Shown in pieces: positions 45,324-47,662 of a stretch of DNA of 47,662 nucleotides. Below the pieces are notes generated by a model. It ran no database searches and had not been told where the DNA came from. It saw nothing but the letters and a program-made list of their open reading frames with translations. The position numbers and the translations under genes are program-made. The DNA is from Imhoffiella purpurea (lineage in GTDB: Bacteria > Pseudomonadota > Gammaproteobacteria > Chromatiales > Chromatiaceae): assembly GCF_000585215.1 (NCBI RefSeq), contig NZ_AONC01000020.1, positions 1 to 47,662 on the forward strand, given 5' to 3'. Within the stretch, counting starts at the first letter, position 1. Every line of letters begins with the position of its first letter.

Positions 45324-46577
45324 ATGCGTCTTTTCCTCAAGGTCCTCGGCTGGCTGCTGACCCCGATACTCCTGCTGATGCTCGTCGCCGGCGCCATGGT
45401 CCTTCAGGACCGCCTGCCATTGGTCCGGCAGGATCTGAAGATCAGCGCCGAGGAGGGTGCCTGGACCAGACAATGGTTGCTGCAGCATCGGCCCGCGAGC
45501 CACAGACAAGGCCAATGGGTCGACCTGGATCTGTCGGAGCGGCAACTCGACCTGATCGCCAACGCACTGATGGACAAGCTCGGCCAGGGACGCGCCGACA
45601 TCCAGCTCGGCGACGGCCAGGCACTGATCCAGGCATCGCTCGCCCTGCCCTGGGATCTGGTCCAGGGCTATCTCAATCTCGAATGCATCCTGGTCGAGCG
45701 CGATCATCAGCCCAGTATCGAATCGGCGCGCCTGGCCGGACTGCCGCTGCCCAGCGCGCTGATCGAATCCTTCGCCGAACGGGCCATGTCGAGGGTCGAT
45801 CACCGCGAACTGGTGCGCGATCTCGTCATCGCCCCGGACCGGCTGACGCTTTCCTACGCCTGGCGCCCCGACCTGCTGGAACGGATCGGCAGCGGCATGC
45901 TGGCCGAGGCCGAACTTCCGCTGCTGCTGCGCTATCAGGAGGATCTCGACCGCTGGGCCGCCGAACACCCACGCGCCCGGACCGTCACACTGGCCGACCT
46001 CATGTCCTATCTCTTCTCCAAGGCCGGCGAACGACCGGCCGAGGCGGATCCGATCCGAGAGAACCGCGCGGTGCTCATGGTCCTGGCCGCCTACGTCAAC
46101 GGCCAGACCATCCGCGATCCAGACCCGGCATCAGATTCGAAGGCGGCACTTCGCCCACGCACGGTCGTGCTGCGCGGACGCCCCGACCTGAGCCAGCACT
46201 TCGTCGCCTCGGCCGCGATCGCCATCCAGGGAAACGACACCTTCTCCAGCCTGATCGGCTGGTACAAGGAGATGTCGGACTCCAAGGGCGGCAGCGGATT
46301 CAGCTTCCCGGACATGGCGGCCAACCGCTCCGGAATCCGCTTGGCCAAGCTCGCCACAGAGACACCGGAGGGTGCCCGACAGATCCAGCGCGCCGCCAAG
46401 AAGGGACTCAGCGAGGACGATTTCATGCCGCGCATCGACGGACTCCCCGAGGGCATGAACCGGGGCGCTTTCATCGCCGGCTACGGCGAAGACAAGGCGC
46501 GTCTCTATCGCGAGATGATCGCCCATATCGACCGGCGCATCGACGACCGCCCCCTCTACCACCAGCCATCGAGCTGA
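45324..46577 (+). CDS. Membrane-anchored conserved protein of unknown function
   Basis: The 417-residue product has one N-terminal transmembrane segment (FLKVLGWLLTPILLLMLVAG) and a large, probably periplasmic remainder. A segment near residues 330-385 looks constrained (PDMAANRSGIRLAKLATETP, EDDFMPRIDGLPEGMN). No catalytic motif is recognised. It is divergent from the gamma-carbonic-anhydrase-like gene across 52 bases and ends before the repeat at 46635. Confidence 0.65.
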   Translation: MRLFLKVLGWLLTPILLLMLVAGAMVLQDRLPLVRQDLKISAEEGAWTRQWLLQHRPASHRQGQWVDLDLSERQLDLIANALMDKLGQGRADIQLGDGQALIQASLALPWDLVQGYLNLECILVERDHQPSIESARLAGLPLPSALIESFAERAMSRVDHRELVRDLVIAPDRLTLSYAWRPDLLERIGSGMLAEAELPLLLRYQEDLDRWAAEHPRARTVTLADLMSYLFSKAGERPAEADPIRENRAVLMVLAAYVNGQTIRDPDPASDSKAALRPRTVVLRGRPDLSQHFVASAAIAIQGNDTFSSLIGWYKEMSDSKGGSGFSFPDMAANRSGIRLAKLATETPEGARQIQRAAKKGLSEDDFMPRIDGLPEGMNRGAFIAGYGEDKARLYREMIAHIDRRIDDRPLYHQPSS

Positions 46578-46634
46578 GAAACGAGAACACCGCCAATCGT
46601 CCAAGCCAGCGCCCAGCCGACGGTCGACCGCGGA

Positions 46635-46734
46635 GGGTCGGGTAACGGCTGTCAGGGGTGTCGACAGCAGGGATGCTGCCGTCAAGCCTACAGGGACGTA
46701 TTCACGGCGTCCCCGGACAGCCGTTACCCGACCC
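46635..46734 (+). repeat. 100-bp palindromic repeat, copy 1
   Basis: The ends are a perfect 19-base inverted repeat (46635-46653 with 46716-46734, starting GGGTCGGGTAAC). Inside are a small hairpin CAGCA-GGGA-TGCTG and a conserved centre including CAAGCCTACAGGGACGTATT. A second copy in reverse orientation is at 47527-47626, of identical 100-base length. It lies between an unknown gene and the 3' end of comF, so it may also act as a terminator. CGGAG occurs at both edges (46631-46635 and 46734-46738), possibly a target duplication. Confidence 0.9.
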
Positions 46735-46776
46735 GGAGCGCGCCACCCAAGGTATGCGCCCCCAGCCCCCCCTGAA

Positions 46777-47490
46777 TCAAGGCGTCCGAGCGACCGCCCA
46801 GACCTCGATCCTTCGCGCCCCGGCCCTGCGCAGCACCCGGCTCAGCTCGGCGACGGTGCTCCCAGTGGTGACCACGTCGTCCAGGATCGCCACATGCGAC
46901 CAGGGAAAGGGCTCCCGAGCCACGAATGCCCCGCGCAGATTGCGCCGCCTGGACCGCTCGTCGAGCCCGGCCTGGGGCGGCGTCGCCGCAATGCGATCAC
47001 AGCAATAGGGATCGACCGGCAGCCTCAATTCAGCCCCGACCACCCGAGCGATTTCGAGCGCCTGGTTGTAGCCGCGCTCGCGCAATCTACGACGATGCAA
47101 GGGCACCGGAACCAGCGCCTCGGGCAACGGCATCCCCAGTTCGCGAATCTCGGCGGCCAGACACTGACCGAGCAGCCGGACCCGATCGAGACGCCCCTCG
47201 AACTTGGCCCCACCGATCAAAACCGGAACCTCGGCCTCGTAGCGGAAGGCTGCGACACAGCGGTCGAATGGCGGCCGGGGCCGGCGCCGCTGACAGGAAC
47301 CGCAGAGGGTTCCCTCCGGTACCGGCATCTCGAACGGCAGGGCGCAATGGGCACAGGCCGGGCGATTGCGCGGCAGATCGGCATCGCAGCCCGAGCAGAG
47401 ATCGCGTCCCTCGGTCCCCGGTGCGCCGCAGAGGACGCAGGTCGGAGGAAAGACGGCGGATATCAGCCTATGGCCCAATCTGGCAAGCAT
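46777..47490 (-). CDS. comF: ComF-family phosphoribosyltransferase-like protein
   Basis: The 237-residue protein has four N-terminal CXXC pairs (C18/C21, C32/C35, C46/C49, C63/C66), forming zinc sites. A phosphoribosyltransferase-like domain follows (VPVPLHRRRLRERGYNQALEIA, LDERSRRRNLRGAF) with the PRPP-type loop ILDDVVTTGSTVAEL. ComF is needed for DNA uptake in naturally competent bacteria, probably at the cytoplasmic face with the ComFA-type motor or PriA; its chemistry is unclear. The ATG at 47490 begins the conserved region. It is flanked on both sides by the 100-bp repeat. Type IV pilus genes, also used in competence, lie about 10 kb away. Confidence 0.92.
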   Translation of the reverse strand: MLARLGHRLISAVFPPTCVLCGAPGTEGRDLCSGCDADLPRNRPACAHCALPFEMPVPEGTLCGSCQRRRPRPPFDRCVAAFRYEAEVPVLIGGAKFEGRLDRVRLLGQCLAAEIRELGMPLPEALVPVPLHRRRLRERGYNQALEIARVVGAELRLPVDPYCCDRIAATPPQAGLDERSRRRNLRGAFVAREPFPWSHVAILDDVVTTGSTVAELSRVLRRAGARRIEVWAVARTP

Positions 47491-47526
47491 GTGGCACTCG
47501 GTTAGAAACCTTTTCCTGGTGGATCC

Positions 47527-47626
47527 GGATCGGGTGACGCCTGTCCGGGGACGCCGTGAATACATCCCTGTAGGCTTGACGACAGCATCCCTGCTGTCGA
47601 CACCCCTGACAGGCGTCACCCGACCC
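47527..47626 (-). repeat. 100-bp palindromic repeat, copy 2 (inverted)
   Basis: Reverse-complement copy of the element at 46635-46734, same length, more than 90% identical by eye. The 19-base arms match at 18 of 19 positions. Two arm positions differ from copy 1 and in each case the partner base has changed too, keeping the stem paired. It lies just upstream of the comF start, so it could influence comF expression. Confidence 0.9.
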
Positions 47627-47662
47627 TCCTCTTCTCCGACTGGCGGCCGCCCCTTCGCCGGA

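Noticed and set aside
46635-47626. Composite transposon made of comF and flanking inverted repeats
   Set aside because: The interior is a single core gene with no transposase, each repeat is itself a palindrome, and only copy 1 shows a possible short duplication at its edges.

Overview
The window looks like a chromosomal piece of a high-G+C gammaproteobacterium. The gene order hemA-prfA-prmC, ispE-tRNA-Gln-prs-rplY-pth and tRNA-Tyr/Gly/Thr-tuf is typical of that class. A class I fructose-1,6-bisphosphatase, a Dnr-type regulator, UbiA and many conserved genes of unknown function would suit a purple sulfur bacterium (Chromatiaceae, Allochromatium-like). That placement is an inference from gene content and order, not a database result. 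Almost all genes are core chromosomal genes; no insertion sequence, prophage or CRISPR array was seen.

Layout. 1-570: the start of tuf and three tRNA genes on the minus strand behind a strong promoter. 731-3627: UDP-glucose dehydrogenase and a FadL-type porin, convergent across a hairpin. 4142-9356: a minus-strand translation and precursor block (pth, rplY, prs, tRNA-Gln, ispE, a TPR protein), with the usual lolB missing. 9762-12972: hemA-prfA-prmC with overlapping stops and starts. 12953-21822: an acyltransferase, a Cys-motif protein, moeB, a membrane protein, dsbA, ubiA, recG, mltB, ridA and one unknown gene. 21940-26015: purC, then a three-gene signalling set (small N-terminal-domain protein, HDOD protein, GGDEF/EAL protein). 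26061-29002: a YgbA-type NO-response protein, a Dnr-like regulator, an unknown gene and fbp.

29365-37904 is a minor type IV pilin operon (fimT-pilV-pilW-pilX-pilY1-pilE, minus strand). It is clearly lower in G+C than its surroundings and carries an unusually long PilY1 with a PA14-like domain. Divergent from it, 38237-41104 encodes a PAS-rich GGDEF/EAL protein in which both catalytic motifs are eroded, so it is more likely a receptor or scaffold (FimX-like role) than an enzyme. 41177-44664 encodes a fused circularly permuted ATP-grasp/alpha-E protein and a transglutaminase-like protease, a known gene pairing with no established biochemical function. The end holds a gamma-carbonic-anhydrase-like protein, an unknown membrane-anchored protein, and comF between two inverted copies of a 100-bp palindromic repeat.

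The best candidates for new biology are the ATP-grasp/alpha-E/transglutaminase operon, the PA14-bearing PilY1 beside a degenerate c-di-GMP protein, and the covarying 100-bp palindromic repeats.
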